Shown here one piece after another: positions 23,146 through 35,822 of a DNA stretch of 64,000 bases. Every line of letters starts with the position of its first letter. Position 1 is the first letter of the stretch. The DNA comes from Tethya wilhelma. Lineage: Eukaryota > Porifera > Demospongiae > Tethyida > Tethyidae. The stretch covers positions 19,908,994 to 19,972,993 of the forward strand of contig CAXIPT010000001.1 in assembly GCA_964030475.1 (NCBI GenBank), written 5' to 3'. The notes under the pieces are model-generated. The model was not told where the DNA came from, made no database searches, and saw only the letters and a program-made list of their open reading frames with translations. A program made the position numbers and the translations under genes.

Positions 23146-25875
23146 ACACAACTACTGCCCTTTATCCTTGTACTCACGGTAAAGTAAGAACATGAATTAT
23201 ATAAGGACAAAGGTGAGAGCCTGGGAACAAGACTAGCTACTTGGTGTATACATACCTCTGTTTTTTTGCAGTTCAACTGATCAGCTAATTTTTCATTCTC
23301 TTCCTGTAATTGCTTGATTTTCTTGTCAGATTGTTCCTTGTCATATTTATTTATTTCTCCTTCAAAGTAGGAGACTGGATCAAGAATTATGGGATCACCT
23401 CTCTTTCTACATTCTTTAAGAAATTGCTTCACAAAAGTAGGATCTTTAAATTTTTTCCTACTAGCTTCATTTTCCACATACTTCCTCGAGAATTGAAGTA
23501 AGAGAGCTATCAGGCCAGCGATGGCTGGAGCAGCACAAGATGTACCTGAACTACTCTCATATTTTTCAGTACCAGCTGCACCTGGGTGTAACACAGCTCT
23601 CCCTGGAGCAAAACAGTCGATGTTTTCAGGTGGATTAATGTTCATCTTGTCTCCTACCTCACCATGAGCTCCCACTCTAATCACCTCCGATTCAACTGCT
23701 GGAAATTGAATACCTCCTCTTAGATTTCCATAATTGCCAGCAGCAGCAACTATGACAACTCCTAGCTTCCTGAGAGTTCGCATGTGGCCAGCCATTTCAA
23801 TTTGATTTTTGTCATCAGCGTCATATTTTAAACCAATTGACATTGAAATGATATCAGGGGCATATTTGTTTCTTTCTTCCTTCATTTTGATGAGATCTTT
23901 CAGGGCATTGATCATTGATTTTTCATGATACATTGCTCCAACTGAACAAATCCATAGAGTTGATTTAGGGGCTACCCCTCCACTCTTGACATCACAAAAT
24001 GGCTCTCCTCCAGCAACAAAAGCAGCCATTGTTCCGTGACTAGCTTTCTCACCACTAATAGGTGCACCCCATTCACGAGTGGTCATTCCTTCCTTTTCAA
24101 GGTATCTATGTCCTCGTAATCGTCCTTCAGTAGAGGCTCTTGTGAATCCTTTATGTCCGTGGTTAACACCATTGTCTATTATAGCAATTACGATGCCTTC
24201 TCCATTCAGTTTGTCGTGGATTTTGTTCAGTTCCCAAATTGCAGGAGCAGAAGTATCGATTCCTGATATTGTAAGAGGAGTGGCCACTCTTTGGAAGTCA
24301 CTAACAACTGATGTTTGTTTCTCATCTGATGGTGTGGTTTGTTTACATGCTTCTTTCAAGATCTCAATCATACGGACATTTGGCTCTTTATGATAATCAT
24401 CAGCAAATTCAAGAAGTGTTTTGTTGTTAGATTTTTGTGTAGCATCTACACCCTTGTGTAAATATAATTCCACTACATCAGGAGAGTTTGATTTCCCAGC
24501 ATAAAACAGAGCAGGATACCCTAATACATCTACTAATTCTAGCTCAGCACCAAATTGTAACAATTGTTGCACAATAGAAAAGTTTCCTTTCCAACTTGCT
24601 AACATGAGAGCAGTATGTCTTTCTTTATTTTGCAGGTTCACATCTATATCCTTCTTTTGTAAAAGTTGTTCGACACATTTGTCATCACCATTTCGACTAG
24701 CAAGCATTAGAGGGGTTTCCCCATTGGTATCTTGCAAATTAGGTTGAGCACCATGGTCTAACAGTAGCTTTACGATTTCATTATGACAAAACTTGGTTGC
24801 TACCATCAGTGCACTCTCCTCAGATCTATTGAGTAAGTCCAAGTCTATTTCTTTTTTTCCTAACAGAAGTTCTACACATTTTGTTTGACCTCTCTGACTT
24901 GCTGCTATAAGTGCTGAATCGACATTACTGTTCCTCAAGTTTACTTGAGCACCATGATCTAATAATAGCTTCGTATAATCTTGAAGATCATATGAGACAG
25001 CCTCTATCAATGCTGTGGTACCATTGAATACGGCATTAACATTGGCTTTGTAATACAGAAGTAGTTTGGCAACTTCATACTTATTGTTATCAACTGATCT
25101 ACAATAACTAGTATATAGTTGGTCAAAATTGCCATAGTTACTGCTGTAAGCTGATCCATAGCAACTTTCCTGGACTGATTTTACAAGAAATGAACTAACT
25201 TTTTCATCTTGAATAACATCTTCAGAAGCATGTTGGAGAAGAAGCTCAAGAATAGAAAAGAAAGAGCTGTTGGAACTAAACTCTAATGCTTCGGATAGAA
25301 CAAATGTATCAACTATTCCTCCGTATTTTAACAGTTCCTTTACAATCTTCTCATTAGTATGTTGAACAGCACATAAAAGTGGTGTACTAGGCTTTCCTTC
25401 AACTTCCGCAATCAAATTGACATTAGCTTTACTCTTGAGGAGGAGCACCATGGTGTCATAGCAACGGTCGGCAGTCTCAGACTGGTCATGATGTCCATAG
25501 TTATGCAAGTTACTGATGATTCCTGACAAAATTGGTCGATATCTTGTAACATGATCAACATTTGCACCATTCTTGATCAATAATTCAGCCATTGCTATTT
25601 CATATCTACTACAAGCACAAGATAGGGCAGTTTCTCCATGGAATTCAGTAGATTTATTCACGTCAGCTTTATACTTCAACAGTAGCTGAGCAGTATTAAT
25701 GTCACCACGCATGCTAGCTAGTGTTAGAGATGTATATCCGTTATCCGTATCATCGACATCTACCCCTCGTTCAAGTAACATTGTTACAAGCTCTTTTACA
25801 TTAATATCCTTAAGCTTGTCCTGTCTCCTAGTTACAAAAGCCAACAGACCCTTGTGTCGCTCTTTATCAGTGACA
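22907..25875 (-). CDS. gene G: ANK - subtilisin-like protease with C-terminal membrane anchor (5' end cut by gap)
   Basis: Exon 23256-25875 runs out of the N at 25876. It encodes ANK repeats, then an S8 protease with IIDNG, SHGTMAAFVAG, AAAGNYG and GTSCAAPAIAG intact, then a coiled-coil (KIKQLQEENEKLADQL). A donor (gag|gtatg) and acceptor (ttgcag|gat) in matching phase define a 226-bp intron with a (CA)n run. The last exon, 22907-23029, encodes a short polar stretch and a hydrophobic helix (AAALIIGIIGIILVYC) just before the stop: a tail anchor. So this protease would sit on a membrane with the ANK array in the cytosol (inference). The segment 24252-25875 is repeated exactly at 54356-55979 (gene M), whose 5' part probably belongs to this gene. 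Confidence 0.85.
23091..23144. repeat. (CA)n microsatellite in gene G intron
   Basis: About 27 CA units lie inside the intron before the tail-anchor exon of gene G. Read through in the protein frame it would give a Val-Cys repeat, which is an artefact of translating the intron. Confidence 0.95.
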
Positions 25876-25960
25876 NCGGTGATCCCAATAATATACAGGA
25901 TATAATTATATAGCTATGGGAACACAATGATTTCAATAGCAAATCAACAGATCCAATGTG

Positions 25961-26076
25961 AAAAACAACAAGGAATGTACAGGCCCTCATGTTAGCAAGT
26001 GAGTGGGGAAATACTCTGCATGCGCCATGTTGCTTGATCTTTGAAACCACCCAGCTTCTTCACAGCAGGGGGTCAA
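25961..26076. other. junction of ANK and leader fragments next to an assembly gap
   Basis: At about 25961-26011 the + strand carries a scrap of an ANK repeat (ALMLASEWGN), homologous to the TALMLASERGN repeat of genes B and I but in the opposite orientation to the neighbouring genes. It meets, at about 26030-26076, a copy of the gene B-type 5' leader (minus-strand sense), including the ctttgaaaccacccagcttc word found at 14286-14305. Neither fragment continues. The N at 25876 is just upstream. Remaining sequence to 26283 holds nothing recognised. Confidence 0.55.
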
Positions 26077-26283
26077 TGAGCCCCGCCTACTAAGACTGTC
26101 ATGACAAGACCACTAATTAATACGTAATAACCAAAACGTTACTAAACATTAATATCCTGTTGTGTAGATTATTAATTATTTGAAGATCAGTGTGCTTGCA
26201 ACAGAGAAAATGCATGAGAGAGAATGTAACACCATAGTATCAAATCGACATAGCTATTGGTGTGGTTCACTCTGTTTGAAAGA

Positions 26284-28994
26284 CTATCTTCTTGACTTCT
26301 TTGCAGGAGGAGAGTCAAGCTCATTGTCCTGTAAAAAGAGTGCATGCCTCTACTGAATCCAACATGTATACCTATAATAATTATTATAGATGCTTACATT
26401 ATGAGCAGATGGGTGAGCTCGTTTTTCAAGTATGGAAGGTGAGTTGCTAGAAGACTGGTGGCTACACTTGTCTCTCTCAATACCATCAGCAACACCTGTC
26501 TGTCCAATATCTCTAAGTGCATTGACCAACACTCTCCAGGTAAGAGGGTCGCCACATCTTTCTGTGACTTTTCCCTCTTTTCTCAGCCATGCTCTCGTCA
26601 TGTCTCCAGGAAGGTTGGTCATCTTCTCAAGTTCAAAAATGCTCAAACCCAATTCCGCACCAAGTTCTTCGATTTGACTTCGGTTCAATTTCTTCAAGTA
26701 TTTATTAATATCTGGCCATTGAAATTCACCAACAATTTCTGTATATGCATGGGTGGTATATATAATGGGAATACAGTATTTGTTGTCAACTATGGTGTCA
26801 TTATAATATTGTATGCATGCCAATTTTGTTTCAGGTTGTACGCACTAGATTTTTTAAAGATAAGATCATGACTAACCTGTTGACCTTGCTTTTTGTATCA
26901 TCTTAATGATCCGATAGTCAGGTTCTTCATGACATATAAATGCATATTGGAGAACTGATTTCTCATCAATGGTCTTCACCCCAACATCTGCACCTTGGTC
27001 CAAAAGCACCTTAACAGTCTCAGCACAGTTTGATTTCACAGCATAAAACAGAGCAGAACGTCCTCTGATGTCTAATGTCTCTAACTTGGCACCATGTTCC
27101 AATAATTTGTGTACAATAGCAACTGTTATATTTCCTTTCTCACTTGCTAGCATGAGGGCTGTACGTAACTTGTTATTTTGATGGTTGACAGCGTCTGAAT
27201 CTATATCATCTCTTAGCAGCAACTGTTCAACTATGTGTGTGTCACCTCTTTGGCTTGCTAAAATTAGAGGGGTGTCCCCATTAGTGTTCTGTAAATTAGG
27301 TAGAGCACCACGGTTCAATAAGAGCTTTGCAATCTCACTCTGTCCTCTTCCAGTTGCTACAATTAGTGCAGTAGTGTTGCCCTGTTTATTAGGATCAGCT
27401 CCATGGTCTAATAGTAGCTCTACAGTTTTACTATTACCACGTTCAGCTGCTTTCATTAGTGCAGTGTTCCCATTTCTGTCTTGTAAATTTGGTTGGGCAC
27501 CACAGTCTAATAGGAGCTTTGCAATTTCACTATGATCATATCCAGTTGCTACCATCAGTGCACTCTCCTCTGATTTATTGCATATGTTCAAGTCTATGTC
27601 ATTTTTTCCCAGCAGGAGTTCCATGCATTTGGTTTGACCTCTCTGACTTGCTACTATTAATGCCGAATCTCCTTTGCTATTCTTTAAGTTTACTTGAGCA
27701 CTATAATCTAATAAAAGTTTTGTTAAGTCTTCACATCCATTTGAGACAGCCTCTATCAATGCTGTGGTACCATTGTACACAGTATCAACATTGACTTTGT
27801 ATTGCAAAAGTAACTTGGCAAGTTCATAGTGTCTACTGCTGCTGGCTGATCCATAGTGACCTTTTTGGACTACTCTTAATCTACAGTTACTACTCTTATT
27901 TGATCCTTCCTTGACTGCTTTTACAAGAAATGAACCAATATTTTCGTCTTGAATGACATCTTTAGCAGCATATTTGAGAAGAGAATCAAGAATAGGGAAA
28001 GAGCTTTTGGATTTCAATTCACTAAGTGCTATTAACAAAGCTTCTGACAAAACAATTGTATCAACTACTCCTCCATATTTTAACAGTTCCTTTACTATTT
28101 TCTCATCACAACTCTGAACAGCATATATCAGTGGTGTACAAGGTTTTCCGTCGACATCTGCAATTAAATTGACGTCAGCTTTATTCTTGAGGAGAAGCAT
28201 TATGTTGTCATAGCAACAGTCGTCAGTCTCGTGATAATGTCTGTAGTTAGACACAATTTCATTTCGAATGATTATTGACAAAATGGGTCCATACTTTGTA
28301 ACATGGTTAACATTTGCACCATTCTTGATCAATAATTCAGCCATCGCTGTGTCATATCTATTCCAACCAAGAGATTGAGACAGGGCAGTTACTCCATAAC
28401 GGTTAGATATATTCACATCGGCTTTATACTTCAACAGCAGTTGAACAGTTTCAATGTCACCATACTTGCTAGCCAGTGTCAGAGATGTTTCTCCATGGTC
28501 ATCTGTACCATCGACATCTACTCCTCGTTCAAGTAACATTATTACAAACTCTTTTACATTAATATCCTTAAGCTTGTTCTGTCTCCTAGTCACAAGAGGC
28601 AACAGACCCTTGTGTCGCTCTTTATCAGTGACATCAACACCACGTTCTATCAGAAGCCGAGCACATTCCCAAGCCTCACGTTCACATAGTTTGAATAGTA
28701 GTGACTTTCCACTTTGAGGATCAGTTGAATTGATATCAGCACCATGTTCCAACAACAGCTTGAACACTTCAAACCCTTCTTTGTCATAAGTAGTTTGGGT
28801 ACTTCTACCAAGAACAGCTATCATCAGAAGAGAATAACTGTTTTGCAGACTGGCCCCATATTTCAGTAGGAGTGCTGCTGCCTCATAGTCAACGTTATAG
28901 ACAGCTTTTTGCAAAGGAGTCCATGGATCCTCATATGTACCTAGCTTGCCTCCCACATAGTCAACGAGTGCGCCATTTTGTATCAGAACATTCA
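26284..28994 (-). CDS. gene O1: ankyrin-repeat protein with second-type death domain (5' end cut by gap)
   Basis: Three exons in matching phase: 26877-28994 (open at the N at 28995), 26398-26738 and 26284-26328. The first exon is an ANK array of the second subfamily. The second exon encodes a death-fold domain unlike that of A, B and F (INKYLKKLNRSQIEEL, FELEKM, LTWRVLVNALRDIGQ). The third adds a short acidic then basic tail (PPAKKSRR), which may be a nuclear localisation signal. About 100 N-terminal residues are missing compared with gene O2. No protease is present. The protein is probably an intracellular adaptor or receptor. Confidence 0.82.
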
Positions 28995-28995
28995 N

Positions 28996-30015
28996 TTACG
29001 ATTTGTGTAGCCTCAACTTTCGCTTAAAATTTTTTTTCAATCAGAGGACCTGGTGATAGTTAATACATAATTTTGTTGAATGATATAATTTACTACAGTA
29101 AATAGAAATTGTGACGTTTTCTGATGTTCATGGTATTTCTTAGGCCCCAGAAAATGTACACATATACTGTGTACTATCATATTATAAGCAAAGTTTTGTC
29201 TGTCCGTGTGTCCGTGTGTTACGGAGGGTCACCGGAAGTGATATGACCTGGAACTAAAAGATGCCTTTTCTCTGGACTGTGGAAAATGAAAGCTATGAAA
29301 AGCGTGTTTAGATAGCTAGCTTAGATAGTGCTAGCCTAGCATAGACTCATAGGCGCTACAAGTAAGACTAACTTTTTTTGAGATCGCTGACAAGGCTTAC
29401 CAGTGGCATATGTATCGGACGAAGAAGTGTGATAGAGAAGCCAATCTTTCACAAAGAAGCGTAACGAGGTGAGAACACTCACTACTAGGAGTCTGCTTCT
29501 CTGTCGCTGTAAACGAAACACAGCTAGCCAGATAACGAGTTTCTTTGCCAGCTGATTACAAAAATGGAGGAAGTCGGAAAAGGGTCGTTTGTGACGTCAC
29601 GTAGTGAGGTAAATTGCTGAGCTGGCCAAAGCAAAGCAGCACTAAGCAGTGCATATACACATGCAGCATTGCTTCCCTTTGAGTTTCCAATTGTTTATGC
29701 CAGTATTGGTGTGATTGTTGTGTGTTGCTTCAACTGCAAAGGTTATCCTAAGCCAACTGACCATAGAAGAATATTTATGTGCAATAACAGTTATTAACTT
29801 TGCTCATCAATTTTATCTTACTATTGTTTGAGTTATAGTAACTGATCCTATAAACATACAAAACAAGGAGTGGGTGAGCGAAGCGAGCCCCACTCCTTGT
29901 ATATTATTATGTTACCACACACATTATTAATAATTGAGGTTGAAATTATAATTTTCCACCTATTATGCTACTGTATTTTATCAATGTTACAAACTTACTA
30001 ACAGCACTATCATAC
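28996..30015. other. intergenic or repeat region after a gap
   Basis: No coding signal found. Includes a stretch around 29190-29580 with direct words (gtccgtgtgt twice at about 29202-29219) and a compact hairpin at 29863-29900, typical of degenerate transposable DNA. It may be a downstream intron of the ferlin gene that starts at 30016. Confidence 0.4.
29863..29900. repeat. short perfect hairpin
   Basis: Arms acaaggagtggg (29863-29874) and its exact reverse complement (29889-29900) flank a 14-nt loop that is itself partly palindromic (gagcgaagcgag). Looks like the end or core of a foldback repeat. Confidence 0.6.
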
Positions 30016-30882
30016 CATTGTTCTCCCGGTAGAACAGCTAGGGTCAGATAGAAGCAGCCACTTGTGTATGAAGCAGTGGTTCTCTTCTCTATACACTACA
30101 CCTAGGTCAAGTTTGAAGGAGCCAATGAGACCACTGGTGATAATCTTCCTGGTGTCAAACACCCTGATTTGAACAACTCGATCAAACATCTGAGAGGGAA
30201 GTTCTTGAAAACTAAAAAATAAAACCTGGTGATTTTGAAATAGATGACGATTGTAAGTTTCTAAAAAAAGTATCTGTAACAGGAATAGTAATTATTATTA
30301 TTATTATTATTAAATTAATATTCTAGGTAAATGTCCAATGACCACCTGTTATTTTGAACTCTGGATATTTTGTAGGTATTATAGACTACTTTGTTGGGGA
30401 GTAGAAAACCACTCAAAATGCTATGCTTAGTCAGTTTGACCAGTAAAGCTTCTTATGGTCATCAAGTGTGCATTGTGGTTAATTCGTGGCTTGTAACTGC
30501 CACAAGTTTGTAAGTCCATACCATTATGAAAGCACTGTTACAAAATGTAAACAGCACAATGTTATGCACTCGATCGATCACACAATGCTAAATAGCATGC
30601 AAAAAAACTGGAGAATACTTAAATTTTTGTGTTAAAAATAATAGAAGCTATTGTGGAGCTTTCACCAATGGAATAGTGACTCACCTCATCAAACACAGGA
30701 TTGCGAGTGCCTTTTTGGGGTCTTGTCTGTTGAGTATCTTTTCCACAAGCAACTTTGACAACAGGATCAATTCCACTTCCTACAAGTTTACGAGCTTCTA
30801 ATACGTGAATACGAACTTGGAAGTCAGTTGGTTTGTTTGGAAGATTTCTTTGTGTTGCTGTCATCCTCTTAGCTGGAGTATA
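30016..30882 (-). CDS. ferlin-family C2 domain exons (partial gene)
   Basis: Exon 30685-30882 (acceptor ctcag, donor gtgagt) encodes FQVRIHVLEARKLVG...DPVVKVACG...RNPVFDE, the first half of a ferlin C2 domain. Exon 30016-30211 (acceptor tttag, donor gtatg) encodes QMFDRVVQIRVFDTRK...LIGSFKLDLGVVY...KWLLLSDP, the second half as in dysferlin and otoferlin. The phases do not join directly, and the few aromatic residues expected between are missing, so a small exon probably lies in 30212-30684. Ferlins are large multi-C2, tail-anchored proteins of calcium-dependent membrane fusion. Only these exons remain between gaps at 28995 and 30914, so the gene is split by the assembly. Confidence 0.78.
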
Positions 30883-30914
30883 CTGAGATCTAAAATCAGG
30901 ATATCAGGATATGN

Positions 30915-31025
30915 ACTCTAACCCAATAACCCTTTATAACATCTATAACCCACTCTAACCCAATAACCCTTTATAACATCTATAACCCACTCTAACCCAA
31001 TAACCCTTTATAACATCTATAACCC
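30915..31025. repeat. 37-bp minisatellite, three copies
   Basis: Three near-perfect copies of a 37-bp unit beginning actctaacccaataaccc start directly after the N at 30914. Degenerate taaccc-type copies run to about 31240. The N probably marks a collapsed longer array. The rest of 31026-31330 shows no gene. Confidence 0.85.
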
Positions 31026-31330
31026 ACCGTGCTAACCTTTATCTATAACCCACTCTTTCGCATTATCTGCTTATAACCCAACTTGAATGCATTATATTAT
31101 CCCAGTTTGAATAAAATTCAAGAAAAATAATTCCTTTTAATAACCTTCTATAACCCAGGACACTGCAGTCCCAGTTTCCTAACTGCTGCTAACATCCTAT
31201 AACCACAATAACTGGTTATAAGCATATCAAAAATTGGAATAACCCCCCTATATCAAGCCACATATGATAAATTACCACAAATATTCCAATTATATATCAT
31301 TATTGTGGTACATCAAGGAAAGAGGGGTGT

Positions 31331-31497
31331 TTAACCACTGAAACCATATGTCCTTGTCTCTTGTGAGCATAGACAACATCCATGGCAGTCACTGTCTTTC
31401 TCTTGGCGTGCTCGGTGTAGGTGACAGCATCACGGATGACGTTCTCAAGGAACAGGACACTATGCACAAGTCTCCTCGTAGATGAGACCAGAGATAC
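31331..31497 (-). pseudogene. histone H4 pseudogene fragment
   Basis: The minus strand matches the second half of H4 at the DNA level, including [20 protein letters not shown] and MDVVYA, then diverges (His for Leu in ALKRQG, and no TLYGFGG end). The part just before FLENV is rearranged by small indels. It has no start and no histone stem-loop. The ttaa and accc words after the coding part resemble the 3' flank of the real H4 gene, so this is a DNA-level copy, not only coding sequence. Confidence 0.85.
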
Positions 31498-31682
31498 ATG
31501 CAGTACACCACCACTCACTTCTAGTTCTATATACCGTATCTCTCAGCCACTACTTGCATTACCCATGTATAAACAAAAAACATTACAAAACATCAAAAAT
31601 TTTATTTTTAGTAACAAAAGACTGCTTATAATTATAGTGAAACAATTCTATAGAAACAAAAAAGAATTTTATGGGTAACAAT

Positions 31683-34607
31683 CTATGGGTTAATTAGCTT
31701 ATCACTACTAATTTTATCAGCAACACCAGTCTGTCCAATCTCCCTTAGTGCATTGACCAACACTCTCCACGTAAGAGGGTCGCCACATTTTTTTGTGACT
31801 TCTCCTTCTTTTCTCAGCCATGCTCTCGTCATGTCTCCAGGAAGGTTGGTCATCTTCTCAAGTTCAAAAATGCTCAAACCTAATTCCGCACCAAGTTCTT
31901 CAATTTGACTTCGGTTCAATTTCTTCAAGTATTTATTAATATCTGGCCATTGAAATTCACCAACAATTTCTGTATATGCATGGGTGGTGGTATATAATGG
32001 GAATACAGTATTTATTGTCAACTATGATGTCATTATAATATTTAATAATTATTGTATGACCAACAATGCATGCAAATTTCAGGTTGTACGTACTAGATAT
32101 TTTCAAAGATAAGATCATGACTAACCTGTTGACCTTGCTTTTTGTATCATCTTAATGATCCGATAGTCAGGTTCTTCACGACACATAAATGCATATTGGA
32201 GAACTGATTTCTCATCAATGGTCTTCACTCCAATATCTGCACTTTGGTCCAAAAGCACCTTAACAGTTTCAGGACAGTTTGATTTCACAGCATAAAACAG
32301 AGTCGAACATCCTCTAATGTCTAATGTCTCTAACTTGGCACCACGTTCCAATAATTTGTGCACAATAGCAACATTTCCTCTCTCACTTGCTAGCATGAGG
32401 GCTGTACGTAACTTGTTGTTTTGATGGTTGACAGCGTCTGAATCTATATCATCTCTTAGCAGCAACTGTGCAACTATGTGTGTGTCACCTCTTTGGCTTG
32501 CTAAAATTAGAGGGGTGTCCCCATTAGTGTTCTGTAAATTAGGTAGAGCACCACGGTTCAATAAGAGCTTTGCAATCTCACTCTTTCCTCTTCCAGTTGC
32601 TACAATTAGTGCAGTAGTGTTGCCCTGTTTATTAGGATCAGCTCCATGGTCTAATAGCAGCTCTACAGTTTCACTATTACCACGTTCAGCTGCTTTCATT
32701 AGTGCAGTGTTTCCATTTCTATCTTGTAAATTTGGTTGGGCACCACGGTCTAATAGGAGCTTTACAATTTCACTGTGATCACATCCAGTTGCTACCATCA
32801 GTGCACTCTCCTCTGATTTATTGCATATGTTCAAGTCTATATCTTTTTTGCCAAGCAGGAGTTCCACACATTTGGTTTGACCTCTCTGGCTTACTACTGT
32901 TAATGCCGAATCTCCTTTGCTATTCTTTAAGTTTACTGAAGCACCATGATCTAATAAAAGTTTTGTGAAATCTTGAAGACCACGTGAGACAGCTTCTATC
33001 AATGCTGTGGTACCTTTGTACACAGTATCAACATTGACTTTGTATTGCAAAAGTAATTTGGCAAGTTCATATTGGCTACTGCTGCTGGCTAATCCATAGT
33101 GACCTTTTTGGACTACTCTTAACCTACGGTTATCCGTTCCATAGCAATGTTCTTCAACTGCTTTTACCAGAAATGAACTAATATTTTCATCGCGAATAAC
33201 ATCTTCAGAAGTATGTTTGAGAAGAAGTTCGAGAATAGGCAAGAAAGAGCTGTTGGATCTCAACTTTAATGCTTCTGATAGAGCAAGTATATCAACTACT
33301 CCTCCATATTTTAACAGTTCATTTACTATCTTTTCATTACGACTCTGAACAGCACATATCAGTGGGGTACTTGGCTTTCCTTCAACGTTGAACATTAAAT
33401 TGACATCAGCTTTATTCCTGAGGAGGAGCACCATGGTGTCATAGCAACAGTTGGCAGTCTCAGACTTGTGATGATGTCTGTAGTTAGATATATTATTAGG
33501 AATGATTCTTGACAAAATGGGTCTATGCTTTGTAACATGGTTAACATTTGCACCATTCTGGATCAATAATTCAGCCATGGCTGTGTTATATTTATTACAA
33601 GCAAGAGATAGGGCAGTTTCTCCATCACGAGTAGATATATTCACGTCAGCTTTATACTCCAACAGCAGCTGAACAGTTTCAATGTCACCATACTTGCTAG
33701 CCAGTGTCAGAGATGTTTCTCCATGGTCATCTGACAGTGTACCATCGACATCTACTCCTCGTTCAAGTAGCATTGCTACCAACTCTTTTACATTAATAAG
33801 CTTGTTCTGTCTCCTAGTCACAAGAGGCAACAGACCCTTGTGTCGCTCTTTATCAGTGACATCAACACCACGTTCTATCAGAAGCCGAGCACATTCCCAA
33901 AAGCCACGTTCACATAGTTTAAATAGTAGTGACTTTCCACTTTGAGGATCAGTTGAATTGATATCAGCACCATGTTCCAACAACAGCTTGAACACTTCAA
34001 ACCCTTCTTTGTCGCAAGTAGTATGGGTACTTCTACCAAGAACAGCTATCATCAGAAGAGAATAACTGTTTTGCAGACTGGCCCCATATTTCAGTAGGAG
34101 CGCTGCTGCCTCATAGTCAACGTTAAAGACAGCTTTTTGCAAAGGAGTCCATGGATCCTCATATGTACCTAGCTTGCCTCCCACATAGTCAACGAGTGCG
34201 CCATTTTGTATCAGAACATTCATGATTTCAACATGTCCTTTGAGAGCAGCAGCATACAATGGAGTGGTATGATCGTCCCTTACTGTAAATATATTCATCG
34301 ATGGAGTGGGAGCCTGAGGGTAATCTATATTCACCTGGACATCTTCTCTCTGTACGAGGAGCTTTACCACTTCCAGTTGACCTGTCTCACAGGCAGCAAT
34401 AAGAGGGGGCTTGGGGTCTAAAGGGAGGTTTTGATCAACTTCCCGGTTTCCCCATAGATCACGGTTGTCGGGACTCTTGTAGTTCAGGTCAAATCCCTCT
34501 GGTATCTGGGATAAAATGGAAGATAAACGCTCAACATTTCCACTACTAGCAGCTTCAGTTAGTTCAGTTCTATAGGAGCAGATCTTTTGGTTTTCTACAC
34601 TAGCCAT
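31683..34607 (-). CDS. gene O2: ankyrin-repeat protein with second-type death domain
   Basis: Complete two-exon gene. Exon 1, 32126-34607, starts MASVENQKICSYRTEL and encodes about 827 residues of head plus ANK repeats. Exon 2, 31683-31969, follows a 156-bp intron (caacag|gttag to tacag|aaattg) in phase 1 and encodes the same death-fold domain as O1 (INKYLKKLNRSQIEEL ... GDPLTWRVLVNALREIG), then a short tail. It is the full-length sister of O1, from which it differs throughout, so they are true paralogs or old alleles. O1 has a further basic-tail exon that O2 lacks, because O2 stops within exon 2. Confidence 0.87.
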
Positions 34608-35046
34608 AATTCCTTACCAAAGGCAAAGGCAAATCATGTGATACTGGCATTGGTCGTCGAGTGCACTTGTTATTTTGATCATCTTTGCCACACCAATAAA
34701 ATCAGCACAATCACAAACAAACAAAAAATAAAAGCAGCTATAATATCCATGGTAAAAGCAAAACTAAATGCAATCAAATCATATAAGGTAACAAGGGGTA
34801 ATTTCGGTCACTCTTCAGCTAGTTGAAATTCAAAGCAATACTGATATCTTCTTCGCTAGATAGACAAGGCAAGATTTAAGGTCAAATTTCATTATTTAAG
34901 TGGTTGAGAACCAGTTTTTCTGGTTCTCAGGTTCTCAATTCATGCTTTTTTCTGTGGTATATTAACATGCCAGTGATTCCCTGAGTCATGCAGGTCAATA
35001 TAGCACTTCTGTTCAGTTCTGTTATGCTTCTCCGTAGTTTCCGGCA

Positions 35047-35705
35047 ATGGTTCTCGGTGGTCCCCAATGGTTATCAGGGGTTATCGGTGGTTCTCAATGG
35101 TTATCAAGGGTTTCCAATGGTTATCAATGGTTATCAAGGGTTCCCAATGGTTCTCAAGGGTTCCCAATGGTTCTCAATGGTTATCAAGGGTTCCCAATGG
35201 TTCTCAATGGTTATCAAGGGTTACCGGTGGTTCTCAATGGTTATCAGGGGTTCCCAATGGTTACCGGTGGTTCTCGATGGTTATCAGGGGTTCCCAATAG
35301 TTATCGGTGGTTCTCGATGGTTATCAGGGGTTCCCAATGGTTATCGGTGGTTCTCAATGGTTCCCAATGGTTATCGGTGGTTCCCAATAGTTATCGGTGG
35401 TTCTCGATGGTTATCAGGGGTTCCCAATAGTTATCGGTGGTTCTCGATGGTTATCAGGGGTTCCCAATGGTTATCGGTGGTTCTCAATGGTTATCGGTGG
35501 TTCCCAATGGTTATCAGTGGTTCTCGATGGTTCCCAAGGGTTATCGGTGGTTATCAATGGTTCCCAATGGTTCTCAATGGTTATCAAGGGTTACCGGTGG
35601 TTCTCAATGGTTATCAGGGGTTCCCAATAGTTATCGGTGGTTCTCAATGGTTATCAGGGGTTCCCAATGGTTCCCAATGGTTATCAATGGTTATCGGTAG
35701 TTCTC
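35047..35705 (+). repeat. 9-bp-based ggttctc/ggttatc minisatellite
   Basis: About 660 bp built from 9-bp words such as ggttatcaa, ggttcccaa, ggttctcaa and ggttatcgg in a higher-order mixture. Because 9 is a multiple of 3, it stays open in all three + frames, producing long Gly-Ser-Gln-Trp-Leu peptides that are not genes. Similar words occur singly at about 34915 and, inverted, at about 36378-36415 inside the same transposon. Confidence 0.93.
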
Positions 35706-35822
35706 AGTATAATTTAATTTTAGTGCAGAAAAAAACTGAATTAATTAGCAAAGATTAGCTTAACATTATTTGTGCAGAAAAAGAAACTGAATTAATTAGC
35801 AAAGATTAGCTTAACATTATTT

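Noticed and set aside
22907..23149. Protein frame containing a long Val-Cys run
   Set aside because: The run is the translated (CA)n of an intron; splice sites in matching phase skip it.
34988..35758. 256-codon + strand frame rich in Gly-Ser-Gln-Trp-Leu repeats
   Set aside because: It is a 9-bp-word minisatellite that is open in all three forward frames; there is no gene-like composition and it lies inside a transposon.
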